This document shows positions 45,804 through 57,013 of a DNA stretch of 64,000 bases, piece after piece (the stretch's first letter is position 1; each line of letters opens with the position of its first letter). Source of the stretch: Pontiella sulfatireligans (GTDB lineage: Bacteria > Verrucomicrobiota > Kiritimatiellia > Kiritimatiellales > Pontiellaceae). The stretch covers positions 372,001 through 436,000 of the forward strand of contig NZ_CAAHFH010000002.1 in assembly GCF_900890705.1 (NCBI RefSeq). Reading direction: 5' to 3'. A model generated the notes under the pieces. That model had not been told where the DNA came from. It saw only the letters and a list, made by a program, of their open reading frames with translations, and searched no databases. A program made the position numbers and the translations under genes.

Positions 45804-45833
45804 CATGCATTCTAGATGCTTGGCCTTGCTGGA

Positions 45834-48065
<2,232 letters not shown>

Positions 48066-48343
48066 TTACCTTTCAAAAGCAACGCTCACCGTTGCCGTCT
48101 TGTTCAAAAATGGGGGTTAGGAAATCGCTTTTCAGGATGTGAATCAACTCCAAACTCGATAAACCGCCCCTTCCGGAAGGTTCTGTCCGCCCACGTTTTC
48201 CTATCAGGCGGCAAAAAAATCAGCGGGCCTAGAGCTTTTCTAAGGCGTGGATATGGGATAGCTTTCCTCATCCGATCATCGCGGAGGACGACGCCTTGTT
48301 GATTCGGATGCCGGACAGGCTGATCTGAGCAAAGGCAGAAAAA

Positions 48344-48712
48344 ATGAAAACACCACTAAAACTAGGACTGGCGGCAATCACCATGGGTATTCTTGCAAAT
48401 CTTCTTTTTGGCGGAGGCGCAGACAAAGACGCCGATGTTCCTGCATTAATTAAAAGCGGCGCACTGGTGATCGACACCCGCACCGCGGGCGAGTTTGCCG
48501 GCGGGCATATCGACGGCGCGCTGAACATTCCCTACGACATCATTGCAGGAGCTATCGGCCAGCAAAAAACCGACAAGTCCAAAGCAATCATTGTCTACTG
48601 CCACAGCGGCGCACGTTCGGCATCGGCCAAACGGACGTTGAACAAAGCGGGCTATACCAACGTGGTGAACGCCGGAAGCCTGCACCGCATGCGCAAGCTG
48701 CTCGCCAAGTAG
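48344..48712 (+). CDS. Membrane-anchored single-domain rhodanese
   Basis: The 122-residue protein has an N-terminal hydrophobic segment (residues 1-23, signal peptide or anchor) and one rhodanese domain. VIDTRTAGEFAGGHIDGALN and the active-site loop IVYCHSGARSASA with Cys are the family signatures. It transfers sulfane sulfur, or senses thiols, probably on the outer face of the membrane. The gene stands alone and ends seven bases before the convergent CBS-domain gene. Confidence 0.85.
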   Translation: MKTPLKLGLAAITMGILANLLFGGGADKDADVPALIKSGALVIDTRTAGEFAGGHIDGALNIPYDIIAGAIGQQKTDKSKAIIVYCHSGARSASAKRTLNKAGYTNVVNAGSLHRMRKLLAK

Positions 48713-48719
48713 ACCGCCC

Positions 48720-49709
48720 CTATTTAAGCGTGAGGTAGCGCGCAATATCCTCAAGGCGGATGAAGCCGACGGGATGGCGGTGGGCATCGACGATGACCGC
48801 ACAGTGGCGCGGATGGCGGCGCAAGCGGTAAAAGGCCGACTTTAAGTTGCGGCTATCCTGCACGCTGAGCACATCCTCGGCATAGGGCTTCAGTCGCTCC
48901 CCGTCTTCGAGCTTGCGGTTGACCACGGCAAACATTGAGATGATCCCAACCACGGCATGCTTGTGCATCAACATGGCATAGGGTTCGCCGCGTTGCGCCG
49001 CCAGCCGCTTGAAATCGGCCACCGTTGCGGTATCGGGCAGCCGCGGCACTTTCTGGAACGGCGTCATGAGCACGCGCACCGAAACCCGGTGCATCGAGGT
49101 AACGTTGTCCATCATCCGGTTCTGGAACGAGGAAATGACCCCGTCCTTTTCGCCGGTTGAAAAATATTCTCTGAGCGCATCGGGGGAAAGCCGGTGAAGC
49201 TCGCGGCCGGGATCATCCATGCCGTGGGTCAGCAAGCGGAACAGCTGCGTGAGCGGCCACGTAACGGGGTAGAAGAACCAGACCACTAGGCGCAGCAGCC
49301 CGGCCAAGCGGTACATGAGCGAGTCGGCCTTTTTACGGAACAGATTTTTCGGGCCGACTTCCGCGAAGAGGAACAGCGGGAACATCAGCGTCAGCGTAGC
49401 GGCGGCCTCGGCGCTCCATGGGATGAAGCCGAACAGCATGCGCCCCGCTTCGAGCCCGCCGGCCAAGTAGAGATCGGTGACCTCTTTGGAGAGCAGGAAG
49501 CAGGCGATGTTGTTGCCGATGAGCACCGTGAAAATAAAGATATGGGAGTTGCGCATCAACTTCGAGAGCACCAATGCAGAGGGCCGGCGCTCGCGCTCGC
49601 GATGACGCAAGCGGATGCGGTTGATCATATAACTCCCCGTCTCCACCCCGGAAAACAGGGCCGAGAACAGAAACCCGGCCAAAATGGCGAGGATCGTCCA
49701 AACCATCAT
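48720..49709 (-). CDS. CNNM/CBS domain protein (CorC/HlyC-like), short form
   Basis: The 329-residue protein has the CNNM (DUF21) membrane domain (about 1-170: SGVETGSYMINRIRLRHRER, IFTVLIGNNIACFLLSKEV). A pair of CBS domains follows (RVLMTPFQKVPRLPDTATVA; HAVVGIISMFAVVNRKLEDG). There is no C-terminal CorC_HlyC domain. The family is linked to magnesium or cobalt transport. The ATG at 49709 overlaps the stop of the preceding paralogue by four bases (ATGA), so the pair is coupled. Longer in-frame starts lie inside the upstream gene. Confidence 0.85.
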   Translation of the reverse strand: MMVWTILAILAGFLFSALFSGVETGSYMINRIRLRHRERERRPSALVLSKLMRNSHIFIFTVLIGNNIACFLLSKEVTDLYLAGGLEAGRMLFGFIPWSAEAAATLTLMFPLFLFAEVGPKNLFRKKADSLMYRLAGLLRLVVWFFYPVTWPLTQLFRLLTHGMDDPGRELHRLSPDALREYFSTGEKDGVISSFQNRMMDNVTSMHRVSVRVLMTPFQKVPRLPDTATVADFKRLAAQRGEPYAMLMHKHAVVGIISMFAVVNRKLEDGERLKPYAEDVLSVQDSRNLKSAFYRLRRHPRHCAVIVDAHRHPVGFIRLEDIARYLTLK

Positions 49710-50977
49710 GATTCGCCCCCCCCGCCGTTGGACTCCAACTCCAGCAGCACCGACTCGATCCGATTCGAACGCACTTGCTCGACGGTAAACCGCAAATTGC
49801 CCACATGCGCCACATCGCCCGGAACCGGCATCCGCTTGAGCAGCGAAACCACCAGCCCGCTCAACGTGTCCAGCGCAAGGTCGCGCATCATTTCGTCGGG
49901 AAGGAAGCCAACGAACAGGCTGCGCCACTCACGAACCCCGAGACTGCCCAGCAGGCGGTAGGTCGTTTCCGAGAGTTGCTCAAACTCAGGGGCATCCATA
50001 ACATCGAACTCGCCCACCACCTCTTCTAACAAATCTTCGAGGCAAACGGTACCGGCAAGGCCGCCATACTCGTCGACCACACAAACCATTCGCAAACCTT
50101 CGGCAAGAAACTGGCGAAGCATTTCATCGGCCCGCATCGCCTCCGGCACAAACTGGACCGGATTCGCAAAATCAGATAGCGGACGGTCTGGATCACTATC
50201 CACAAACAGGTCGCGCACCTCTACGAAGCCAACAATATTGTCCTCATCTTCTTCATAGATGGGAATGAGTTCAATTTCCCGCTCGGCCGCTTCGGCCAAT
50301 GCTTCGCCGGCGAGCGCATCCGCCCGGCGGAACAGCTGCTTAACGCGGGGAACCATCAGCTCCCGCACACGAATTTCGGGCAGATTGACGATATCCTCGA
50401 CAATCGCCTTTTCCTGCCTCCCGAAGGAGGGGTCATGCTGGGTGACTTCGACCAGCGTCTTGAACTCGGCGGCATCAAGCCGGTTGTCGTGCTGCTCCGG
50501 CGGCTCCATGTGACGGGTGACATGTTCCAATGCCACGCGCACCGGCCCCATGAAGCGGAACCAACTGCGCAACGGAAGCGAGTTCAGGCGCACGACGCGT
50601 TCGGGAAAAGAAATGCCGATCGCCTTCGGCAGGATTTCCCCCACGAGAATCACGAGAAGCAGCACGGCGAACCCAACAACAGCCTGCCACCAATCTCCAT
50701 ATTGCTTGGCAATGTTTAAGGCAAGCACCGCGCTCATGGAGAAAAAGAGAATGTTCACCACCAGATTGCCGAACAGGATCGCAATCAATAGCCCCGAAGG
50801 ATTCGCTGACAGCAAAGCCAGCAGCTTTTCAACATGGCGCCCATCGTGGCGTAGTTTTTTCACTTGCTCGCGGGTCAGCGAAAACAAAGCCGTCTCCGTG
50901 CCCGAAAAAAAAGCCGAGCAGCACAGCAGCAACGCCATCCCTGCTAGAGCTAAAAAATTATTTGAAAGAATCTCCAA
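49706..50977 (-). CDS. CNNM/CBS/CorC_HlyC domain protein
   Basis: The 423-residue protein has a CNNM membrane domain (about 1-190; FSGTETALFSLTREQVKKLR), two CBS domains (VRELMVPRVKQLFRRADALA; MVCVVDEYGGLAGTVCLEDL) and a C-terminal CorC_HlyC domain (SETTYRLLGSLGVREWRSLF). DEYGG in the second CBS domain is the usual nucleotide-site motif. The family takes part in Mg2+ or Co2+ transport; older annotation as hemolysin is doubtful. It overlaps the shorter paralogue downstream by four bases. Confidence 0.88.
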   Translation of the reverse strand: MEILSNNFLALAGMALLLCCSAFFSGTETALFSLTREQVKKLRHDGRHVEKLLALLSANPSGLLIAILFGNLVVNILFFSMSAVLALNIAKQYGDWWQAVVGFAVLLLVILVGEILPKAIGISFPERVVRLNSLPLRSWFRFMGPVRVALEHVTRHMEPPEQHDNRLDAAEFKTLVEVTQHDPSFGRQEKAIVEDIVNLPEIRVRELMVPRVKQLFRRADALAGEALAEAAEREIELIPIYEEDEDNIVGFVEVRDLFVDSDPDRPLSDFANPVQFVPEAMRADEMLRQFLAEGLRMVCVVDEYGGLAGTVCLEDLLEEVVGEFDVMDAPEFEQLSETTYRLLGSLGVREWRSLFVGFLPDEMMRDLALDTLSGLVVSLLKRMPVPGDVAHVGNLRFTVEQVRSNRIESVLLELESNGGGGES

Positions 50978-51072
50978 TCCCCGAACCTTTTAATTGAGTG
51001 CTGATTAAAGGGCTTGAAGGAAAAAAAGGGAAGCCCGCTAGCAAGTTTTTACCCTCATCCCCCCTCGAGCAA

Positions 51073-51112
51073 GTAACATCTAACTCCCACGATCGTGGGA
51101 GTTAGATGTTAC
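51073..51112. repeat. Loopless perfect 40-bp palindrome centred on CACGATCGTG
   Basis: The left half GTAACATCTAACTCCCACGA is complemented exactly by the right half, with no loop. It has the ACGATCGT core and GTAA/TTAC ends of the palindrome at 30041-30078, but the rest of each arm differs. It lies between the divergent starts of the CNNM gene (50977) and the yjbQ gene (51197). Confidence 0.85.
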
Positions 51113-51196
51113 CCTCGAACGTCTGGATGTTGCTTTTTCCCCTTCGCCAACCACTTTCCGCTTTCATGTTTCCAACGTTTGGATAAGGTGTATGTC

Positions 51197-51595
51197 ATGA
51201 AGAAGTTTTCGATAAAAACCGGTGCCCGCACCGATTTTGTAAACATTGACCAGCAAGTGGCTTCCATTGTGCAAAATAACGGTTTTGCTGACGGCGTAGT
51301 GACGGTATTCATCCCCCACACGACGGCAGGCGTGACGATTAACGAGAACGCCGACCCGGATGTGACTTCAGACATGGAACTGGTGCTCGACCGAATTGTT
51401 CCATGGAACGGCGGCTACCGCCACTCCGAAGGCAATACGGCTGCGCACGTTAAGGCCAGCATGATGGGTTCGTCCGTTCAGGTGATTGTTTCCGGCGGAC
51501 AACTGCAGCTGGGCACATGGCAAAGCCTCTATTTTTGCGAATTTGACGGACCGCGGACCCGACAGGTCTGGGTTAAAGGGATTTCAGAAGCATGA
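51197..51595 (+). CDS. yjbQ: YjbQ family protein (UPF0047)
   Basis: The 132-residue protein matches UPF0047 throughout: VFIPHTTAGVTINENADPDV and WNGGYRHSEGNTAAHVKASM at the centre, and GTWQSLYFCEFDGPRTRQVW at the C-terminus. Some members show thiamine-phosphate synthase-like activity, but the physiological role is unsettled. The ATG at 51197 is chosen; the longer frame to 51095 crosses the 40-bp palindrome. The TPR lipoprotein gene overlaps its end by four bases. Confidence 0.9.
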   Translation: MKKFSIKTGARTDFVNIDQQVASIVQNNGFADGVVTVFIPHTTAGVTINENADPDVTSDMELVLDRIVPWNGGYRHSEGNTAAHVKASMMGSSVQVIVSGGQLQLGTWQSLYFCEFDGPRTRQVWVKGISEA

Positions 51596-52725
51596 AAAAC
51601 AAAAAGACAGCAGTGGTGATCGGAAGCATTTGCCTGGTGCTGGCCATGTTTGCCGGTTGCGGCGAACGGTCCGGCGAAAAAGAATATTCCAAGGCGATGT
51701 CCGCGTGGGAAAAGGGCGATTTGGTCCGCGCGCGGACCTTGCTGGAAAAATCCATCCGCAAATCGTCCGGCAACGAAAAGAAGTCGGCGGCCTGGAACCA
51801 ATTGGGTCTCATTCTATGGGAGCTCCAAGAAGACGGCGCCGCCGCGGAAGCCTTCAGCAAGTCGTGCTCGCTCTCCGAGGAACTGACCGGCGCCAATCTA
51901 AACCTCGGCATTGCGCTGTTTCATGAAGGACGCCTTGCCGAAGCGGAAATGGCACTGAACAACGTGGCGGGCGAAAACCCGCAAAACCAGACGGCCCTCA
52001 CCATCCTTGGACTCATTGAAATGCAGAAGAGCAACTGGGCAGGCGCCGTGCAGACAACGGCCAAATCCGCATCGATTAATCCGCGCACGCCAGCCGCTCA
52101 AAATGCACTCGCACTCTCTGAACTGCATGCCGGCCGAAACAGCGATGCCGCCATCAATCGGCTTAAGCAAATTCTCGCAACACATCCCAACTATGCCCCC
52201 GCTGCATACAACCTTGGCGCCATCTACGAACAGTGGCTGAGCAACAAAAGCGCGGCGATGGGATGGTACAAGGACTACCTCCAAAGGACGGCCACGGACG
52301 GCAGCCACGTCGAAGCAGCCAAACAAGCGATTGCGCGCCTCGGCGGAAGGGCGGCGCCGACGGCTGATCTGTCCAGAGCAGTACAATTTATGGGCGAAGG
52401 GGCCAAGTTGCACGCTGAGAAAAGATATGCTCAAGCGATTGAACAATACCAAAAGGCGGTTCAGGCCGACCCGAATGCCAAAAACGCTCAATACAACATG
52501 GGGCTGGCCTACTATTCTTTAGGCAAGTACACCGAAACCGCCCAGGCTTGCACCGCTGCCCTGAAACTGGATCCCAATTTTGCTGATGCACGCTACATGC
52601 TCTCGCTCTCCTACTTTCAGCTGAAGCAATGGGACCGCGCAAAGCAGGAAGCTGAAATCCTTAAAAGAACCGACCCTTCCCGAGCCGCGGATATGCTGAA
52701 GCATATTTCAAACGCCAGAAAATAG
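51592..52725 (+). CDS. TPR-repeat lipoprotein
   Basis: The 377-residue protein has a lipoprotein signal with lipobox MFAGC (Cys22). About eight TPR repeats fill the rest: AAWNQLGLILWELQEDGAAA, GANLNLGIALFHEGRLAEAE, APAAYNLGAIYEQWL and AQYNMGLAYYSLGKYTETAQ. A linker at about 245-265 separates the groups. TPR lipoproteins often organise envelope or pilus complexes. It begins on the last codon of yjbQ (ATGA), so the pair is coupled. Partners are not evident. Confidence 0.8.
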   Translation: MKNKKTAVVIGSICLVLAMFAGCGERSGEKEYSKAMSAWEKGDLVRARTLLEKSIRKSSGNEKKSAAWNQLGLILWELQEDGAAAEAFSKSCSLSEELTGANLNLGIALFHEGRLAEAEMALNNVAGENPQNQTALTILGLIEMQKSNWAGAVQTTAKSASINPRTPAAQNALALSELHAGRNSDAAINRLKQILATHPNYAPAAYNLGAIYEQWLSNKSAAMGWYKDYLQRTATDGSHVEAAKQAIARLGGRAAPTADLSRAVQFMGEGAKLHAEKRYAQAIEQYQKAVQADPNAKNAQYNMGLAYYSLGKYTETAQACTAALKLDPNFADARYMLSLSYFQLKQWDRAKQEAEILKRTDPSRAADMLKHISNARK

Positions 52726-52731
52726 ATCCGG

Positions 52732-53277
52732 CTATTTCGGAGGAAACTTCTTAAGAATCCGTGCCACGGACGAGTTGATGATTTCCGTGGCCTTTTCGGG
52801 GTTCGAGCCACTGTAGGTGTTGCGGTATCCGCTGCCCCGCCAAATGGTCTTTTGGGTCTGGGCATCGATAATGTCGATCGTCAGCGCCCCCTCCTCATAA
52901 TCATAGATGGCGGTGTCGTATCCGATAGCGCTATAACGCCGCCCCCGCTGGCCATAGCCCATGCCGAACGCCATTGTGTTGCCGCCAATCCGGCGCGTCA
53001 CATCCACGAAATAGGCCACCAAGACATCAGGATTGTCTTCGTCGAACACCAGCCCTTTGTCCGGCAGCGTCTGGTTAAGCGCCGCCCTTATGCGCGCGTC
53101 GGTCAAGTCGTTGTCCAACCGAGCGTCGCCGGTTTTCGGCTGTACGGCATGCAGCCAGGCATACGTTTTGAACGGGGAAAAATCCATTGATTCACTGTAG
53201 TCCGTTTTAACGTAAACGGAGGAGCATCCAGCAAAAGCCAGAGCGCACAGCATCGGCAGGAACAGCGTCTTTTTCAT
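52732..53277 (-). CDS. DUF4136 lipoprotein
   Basis: The 181-residue protein has a lipobox FAGC (Cys18). DUF4136 follows: VYVKTDYSESMDFSPFKTYAW at the N-terminus, NPDVLVAYFV in the middle, YEEGALTIDIIDAQTQKTIW near the end and a final helix ARILKKFPPK. This domain is found in envelope lipoproteins of unknown function. The ATG at 53277 gives the normal signal peptide; the longer frame to 53343 does not. It converges with the TPR lipoprotein gene, six bases apart. Confidence 0.85.
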   Translation of the reverse strand: MKKTLFLPMLCALAFAGCSSVYVKTDYSESMDFSPFKTYAWLHAVQPKTGDARLDNDLTDARIRAALNQTLPDKGLVFDEDNPDVLVAYFVDVTRRIGGNTMAFGMGYGQRGRRYSAIGYDTAIYDYEEGALTIDIIDAQTQKTIWRGSGYRNTYSGSNPEKATEIINSSVARILKKFPPK

Positions 53278-53335
53278 GAAACAAGCCTCCAAATGAGATG
53301 GTTTCAGTATAGGAAGGATCCGCGCATTGCCAAGA

Positions 53336-54199
53336 TCAACCAAAGCGCTTCTTCACGTGGCCGATCATCATGCGGTCAATCAATCCCGCCGGCACAAAAC
53401 GCGCCGCCCAATCGCCCAAATAGGCAGGAAGGGTCACCTTGTAGCGGATTTTCGGCCGGTTGGATTCCAAGGCCTGCAGAATCTTACGCGCCACTGCCTC
53501 TGGAGGCAGGCGAAACCGGTCTTCGCCCATCCCTCCGTTGCGCCGCTTTTCAAAATACTGTTTATACGCCGCTCCAAATTTCGAAGCGCCCGCATCCAGC
53601 TTTTCCTCGCCCTGTCCTGCGCAGTTGGTCGAAAAACGCGTACGGATCGGCCCGGGCTCAATCAGCGACACGCCGATTCCATCTGGCGAAAGCTCTACGC
53701 GCTGGGCGTCGCTGACCGCTTCGAGCGCAAACTTGGAGGCGGAATAGATGCCCATGAACGGCAGCGCCAACCGCCCCACCACCGAGCTAATATTCACAAT
53801 GCGTCCGCAGCCCTGCTCGCGGAAAACGGGGATCAGAAGGTTGGTCAGCTCCTGCAAGCCAAAGAGATTCACTTCGAACTGATAGCGCATCGCGTCGCGC
53901 GTCAAATCCTGGATCGCGCCCGGCATGCCGAAACCCGCATTGTTCACCACCGCGCCCAGCTTGCCGTCGTTCTTGACCAGCACCCGCTCAACCGCAGTGG
54001 CGATCGATGTGCTGTCGGTTGCATCAAGTTTAATGGCATCGAAGCCCGCCAGCCGGAGCGCATCCAAATCCTCCAGCTTCCGCGCCGTCGGAAAAACCGT
54101 CCAACCCTTGGAGCGCAGCAGCTCCGCCGTCGCCAAACCGATGCCCGACGAGCATCCCGTCACCAGCACCGAGCGGTTTTCAACGCGTGGAGCTCTCAT
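53336..54199 (-). CDS. Short-chain dehydrogenase/reductase
   Basis: The 287-residue protein is a classical SDR: VLVTGCSSGIGLATAELL (TGxxxGIG cofactor loop), VNNAGFGMPGAI (NNAG), ISSVVGRLALPF with the catalytic Ser, and YSASKFALEA with the catalytic Tyr-x-x-x-Lys. An Arg after the cofactor strand (TARKL) suggests NADP(H). The C-terminal end (GLIDRMMIGHVKKRFG) is basic. The substrate cannot be told; the broad likeness is to oxidoreductases acting on ketones or fatty alcohols. The start overlaps the hicB stop by four bases. Confidence 0.85.
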   Translation of the reverse strand: MRAPRVENRSVLVTGCSSGIGLATAELLRSKGWTVFPTARKLEDLDALRLAGFDAIKLDATDSTSIATAVERVLVKNDGKLGAVVNNAGFGMPGAIQDLTRDAMRYQFEVNLFGLQELTNLLIPVFREQGCGRIVNISSVVGRLALPFMGIYSASKFALEAVSDAQRVELSPDGIGVSLIEPGPIRTRFSTNCAGQGEEKLDAGASKFGAAYKQYFEKRRNGGMGEDRFRLPPEAVARKILQALESNRPKIRYKVTLPAYLGDWAARFVPAGLIDRMMIGHVKKRFG

Positions 54200-54549
54200 T
54201 CCGAAGGCTCCGATCCATAGCGCGCCACCTTTTCCCGAACAGCTTGCGCAACAAATTCATTCAGCGATTCTTCATAAATAGCCGCTTGGGTAGCCGCTTC
54301 CCGGTGCAGTTCAGGAGACACGCGCACATTGAACGACCCTTTGAACGACTTTTCAGGCTCCTTCCCGAGCTGCTCGCACGTCTGGAGATAATCGTCAACC
54401 GCCGCTTCAAAAGTCTGTTTCAGCTCAACAGGAGACGTTGCCTCGTAGTTTACCAGATCGTTGATATAAAGAATTTTCCCATAAAGGCAATCGTCATCAA
54501 CGCTGCACTTCACCGAACCTAAATATCCTTTATACTGAAGCGGTTTCAT
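54196..54549 (-). CDS. hicB: HicB-type antitoxin
   Basis: The 117-residue protein matches HicB: a partial RNase H-like domain (YKGYLGSVKCSVDDDCLYGK, LVNYEATSPVELKQTFEAAV) followed by a ribbon-helix-helix DNA-binding tail (KSFKGSFNVRVSPELHREAA, YEESLNEFVAQAVREKV). It neutralises HicA and represses the operon. The start overlaps the hicA stop by four bases, and its own stop overlaps the SDR gene, so all three may be cotranscribed. Confidence 0.9.
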   Translation of the reverse strand: MKPLQYKGYLGSVKCSVDDDCLYGKILYINDLVNYEATSPVELKQTFEAAVDDYLQTCEQLGKEPEKSFKGSFNVRVSPELHREAATQAAIYEESLNEFVAQAVREKVARYGSEPSE

Positions 54550-54797
54550 TTGATTAATCCATCCTGTCTTAAAACTTCATATACCTGCCTTAAGGCATAT
54601 TTATTCACTATATTAACCGGATGAGGCCGATGAAGGCTGATCACCCGTTTCCTCTCAGCGTGTGTAAACTTAAATCTAGATCCAGCCCCGCTCAATACAT
54701 CAAAGCCACAGCCCGACAGCAGCTGGCATAGCTCGTCCCATGTAAAAGCAGCTGGGATTTTCTCAAACCGAGCAACCAGTTTTTCGTGCCTGCCCAT
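54546..54797 (-). CDS. hicA: HicA-type toxin (dsRBD-like mRNA interferase)
   Basis: The 83-residue protein has the HicA/YcfA fold: FTWDELCQLLSGCGFDVLSG at the N-terminus, SRFKFTHAERKRVISLHRPH with the candidate catalytic His, and KYALRQVYEVLRQDGL at the end. HicA cleaves mRNA independently of ribosomes. The toxin gene comes first, followed by hicB with a four-base overlap, as in most hicAB operons. It is the third of four toxin-antitoxin modules in the window. Confidence 0.9.
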   Translation of the reverse strand: MGRHEKLVARFEKIPAAFTWDELCQLLSGCGFDVLSGAGSRFKFTHAERKRVISLHRPHPVNIVNKYALRQVYEVLRQDGLIK

Positions 54798-54844
54798 TCA
54801 ATACTCCTGACCCTCCACTCATGCAACTAATTTTTAGTTGCAGA

Positions 54845-55624
54845 TTATTTATACAGCTCCGAGAGCTTGTGGAAGGTGTAGCCTTGGTTCCGCAAGGTTT
54901 CGTAGCTGTCGTTGATGGCCGCGGCGGTTTCTTTGCACCAGGCGTGGCCAATGACGATCGCATAGCCGTGCTCGCGGGCATGGGCCACCGACTTGCCCCA
55001 CATGCGGCGGACATATTCCTGGTCGTGCTGGATATCGAGAAAAATGTCGCGTTCTTCGAAGTGGAGGCCGTGATGGTCCGCCACGCGTTCCACCATCGAG
55101 TTGTAGGCCGTCTTGCTGTCAAGAAACAACAGGTCGCTGGCTTTGCAGTAGCGAAGGATTTCATCGAGCAAAACCGGATTTTCCGTCACCCGCGACCCCA
55201 TGTGGTTATTCATGCCCACTGCCCCCTGCACCGAAGCCAGGCTGCTGTCTAGAATGACCCGCACCTCAGCTGGAGGCGTTGTATTGTAGATTGCCCCTAT
55301 GCCCGGATTCTTGGATGCGTCGCGCGCCTCCATCGGCTGGTGGAGGATGGTTTCCTTTTTAGGATCGCGAGCTAAAGCGCCACACACCTCGCGCGTCTGC
55401 TTTTGGTGTGGCAGCACGGCAATGGTCATGGGTACCGGGATGTCCAGAAAGTGCTGCACCTCGCTCAGCGCCAGCCCCGCATCGTCGATCACGATAAACA
55501 GCTGCTTCTGCCGAACCGCTTCCCTCTTCGGCTTTGGCTGCTGCACATGCCGGTGTTTAGGCGCCGGAGCCCGGCACCCGCAAAGGGATGCAATCAACAG
55601 AAATAAAAATGAATAGCGCATCAT
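54845..55624 (-). CDS. Divergent polysaccharide deacetylase lipoprotein (YibQ family)
   Basis: The 259-residue protein has a lipoprotein signal with lipobox SLCGC (near residue 16). The rest belongs to the divergent polysaccharide deacetylase family: QLFIVIDDAGLALSEVQHFL, PMTIAVLPHQKQTREVC, ILHQPMEARD, MNNHMGSRVTENPVLLDEIL and YAIVIGHAWCKETAAA. The metal-ligand pattern ID-D, H-x-x-M, N-x-H is retained. It may act on peptidoglycan or surface glycans. The start (ATGATG) overlaps the end of the higA gene at 55621 by four bases. Confidence 0.85.
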   Translation of the reverse strand: MMRYSFLFLLIASLCGCRAPAPKHRHVQQPKPKREAVRQKQLFIVIDDAGLALSEVQHFLDIPVPMTIAVLPHQKQTREVCGALARDPKKETILHQPMEARDASKNPGIGAIYNTTPPAEVRVILDSSLASVQGAVGMNNHMGSRVTENPVLLDEILRYCKASDLLFLDSKTAYNSMVERVADHHGLHFEERDIFLDIQHDQEYVRRMWGKSVAHAREHGYAIVIGHAWCKETAAAINDSYETLRNQGYTFHKLSELYK

Positions 55625-56040
55625 GGATCTTCCCGACGGGTTCTATACTGCAATGGCTCTTCAGCAACCATCCCTAGCTTGATCTCTTTGCTCCCCAATA
55701 AAACATCCAAGGGAATTCCCAAGCCTTCGTGCAGTCTCCGAACCATGGACAGGCTCAGCGAGCGTTTCCCCGCCAACACCTCAGATACCTTGCTCTTGCT
55801 TCCAATGTATGGAATGAGGTCCTTTTGTTTGAGCTCCTGCTGCTCCATGCGGAAACGAATGGCATCAAGGGGATTCAAGAACGGGACGGGATAGGCCTTG
55901 TCTTCGTACAGCTCGACGAGGGTTGAGAGCAGCTCGATTTCGTCCACCACTTCGGGCGACGGTTCAAGCTCCATCAACTGCTCAATGCGAGCCAATGCCT
56001 CATCATTTTCCTTTTCGGTTTTTATTACCCGTGCTTTCAT
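55621..56040 (-). CDS. higA: HigA-type antitoxin (second copy)
   Basis: The 139-residue protein has an acidic N-terminal half and a Cro/C1-type HTH (ELKQKDLIPYIGSKSKVSEV, then KRSLSLSMVRRLHEGLGIPL). It aligns with the antitoxin at 1422-1877 over about 115 residues, with SKVSEVL-GKR-LS and GLGI in common. The ATG at 56040 follows the toxin stop with one shared base (TGATG). The deacetylase gene downstream begins in its last codon. Confidence 0.85.
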   Translation of the reverse strand: MKARVIKTEKENDEALARIEQLMELEPSPEVVDEIELLSTLVELYEDKAYPVPFLNPLDAIRFRMEQQELKQKDLIPYIGSKSKVSEVLAGKRSLSLSMVRRLHEGLGIPLDVLLGSKEIKLGMVAEEPLQYRTRREDP

Positions 56041-56333
56041 CACACTGTTTCCGCATTGGTTTTGTCATACTCAGCATGGGTTCCAATAAATCGGATATAA
56101 ACCGTGCCGGGCACATAGGCAATCTTCACCACCAGCCGGTACTTGTTTCCGCCAATATTGAAAACGACTCGGTTTCCCGGAAGAAAGTCCGCTGATCGAT
56201 AGTGGTCTTTTATATCCTGAGGACTTTTCCACCGAGCCGACTTCGCTTCACGGTACCATCCCACCAAGGGAGCCTCGGAATTCGCATGTTTCCGCCAAAA
56301 CTCGACCAATGTCTTCCTTTTGACCACATGCAT
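56040..56333 (-). CDS. higB: HigB-type toxin (second copy)
   Basis: The 97-residue protein (MHVVKRKTLVEFWRKHANSE...) aligns end to end with the toxin at 1877-2170. Both have DxLPGNRVVFNIxGNKYR, VRF/IRFIGTHAEYDK and a final AETI/AETV. The ATG at 56333 is chosen because it gives the same length as the first copy; the GTG at 56363 would add ten residues. It is followed by its antitoxin gene. The toxins have about 40% identity by eye. Confidence 0.85.
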   Translation of the reverse strand: MHVVKRKTLVEFWRKHANSEAPLVGWYREAKSARWKSPQDIKDHYRSADFLPGNRVVFNIGGNKYRLVVKIAYVPGTVYIRFIGTHAEYDKTNAETV

Positions 56334-56384
56334 AAAAGCAGACTCCGCAAGATGCGTCAACACAAGGTTCCCTTTTAGGGAACT

Positions 56385-57011
56385 CTAGCCGTTCAGATTA
56401 AGGCGGTAGTCCTGCCCGCCGCCGAATTCGAGAATGCGCTGAACGTGCTTGCCAAGAATATCAGCTTCAAGGTTCACCTTGGTACCAACCTTGAATTCCG
56501 ACATGTCCGTTTCCTGAATCGTGTGCGGGATAATGTAGACGATGAAGCCGTTGTCGGTCAGTTCTGCAACCGTCAACGAAATGCCGTCGATGGCGATCGA
56601 GCCCTTGTAGACCATCAGCATCTGCATATCGCGCGAGGTTTCGACGGTGAATTTCCAGTCGCGCCCGACCTGGTCGACCTTCGCTACAATGCCGGTGTTG
56701 TCGACATGACCCGTTACAATATGGCCGCCCAGCGTATCGCCCAACGCCAGCGCCTGCTCCAGATTCACCAGATCGCCCGGCTTCTTTTCGCCGAGGTTGG
56801 TTTTGTCGAAGGTTTCGCCAAGCACATCGAACATCAGTTTCTCGTCCTCTATCGCCGCCACGGTCAGGCAGGTGCCGTTGACCGCAATGCTGTCGCCCAG
56901 ACCAACGGTCTTGTCGAACGGCCGGTTCGGCACCATCGTGATGCGCCCCGCCGTGCCTTCCATCTTAATATCGGTAATGTTGCCCAAACGCTGAACAATG
57001 CCTGTAAACAT
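56385..57011 (-). CDS. ribE: Riboflavin synthase, alpha subunit
   Basis: The 208-residue protein starts MFTGIVQRLGNITDI, the hallmark of riboflavin synthase. It has the two lumazine-binding repeats: GDSIAVNGTCLTVAAIED and GGHIVTGHVDNTGIV in the first, and GSIAIDGISLTVAELTDNGF in the second. The trimer dismutates two 6,7-dimethyl-8-ribityllumazine molecules into riboflavin. It is the last gene of the riboflavin operon, two bases after ribD. Confidence 0.96.
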   Translation of the reverse strand: MFTGIVQRLGNITDIKMEGTAGRITMVPNRPFDKTVGLGDSIAVNGTCLTVAAIEDEKLMFDVLGETFDKTNLGEKKPGDLVNLEQALALGDTLGGHIVTGHVDNTGIVAKVDQVGRDWKFTVETSRDMQMLMVYKGSIAIDGISLTVAELTDNGFIVYIIPHTIQETDMSEFKVGTKVNLEADILGKHVQRILEFGGGQDYRLNLNG

Positions 57012-57013
57012 AT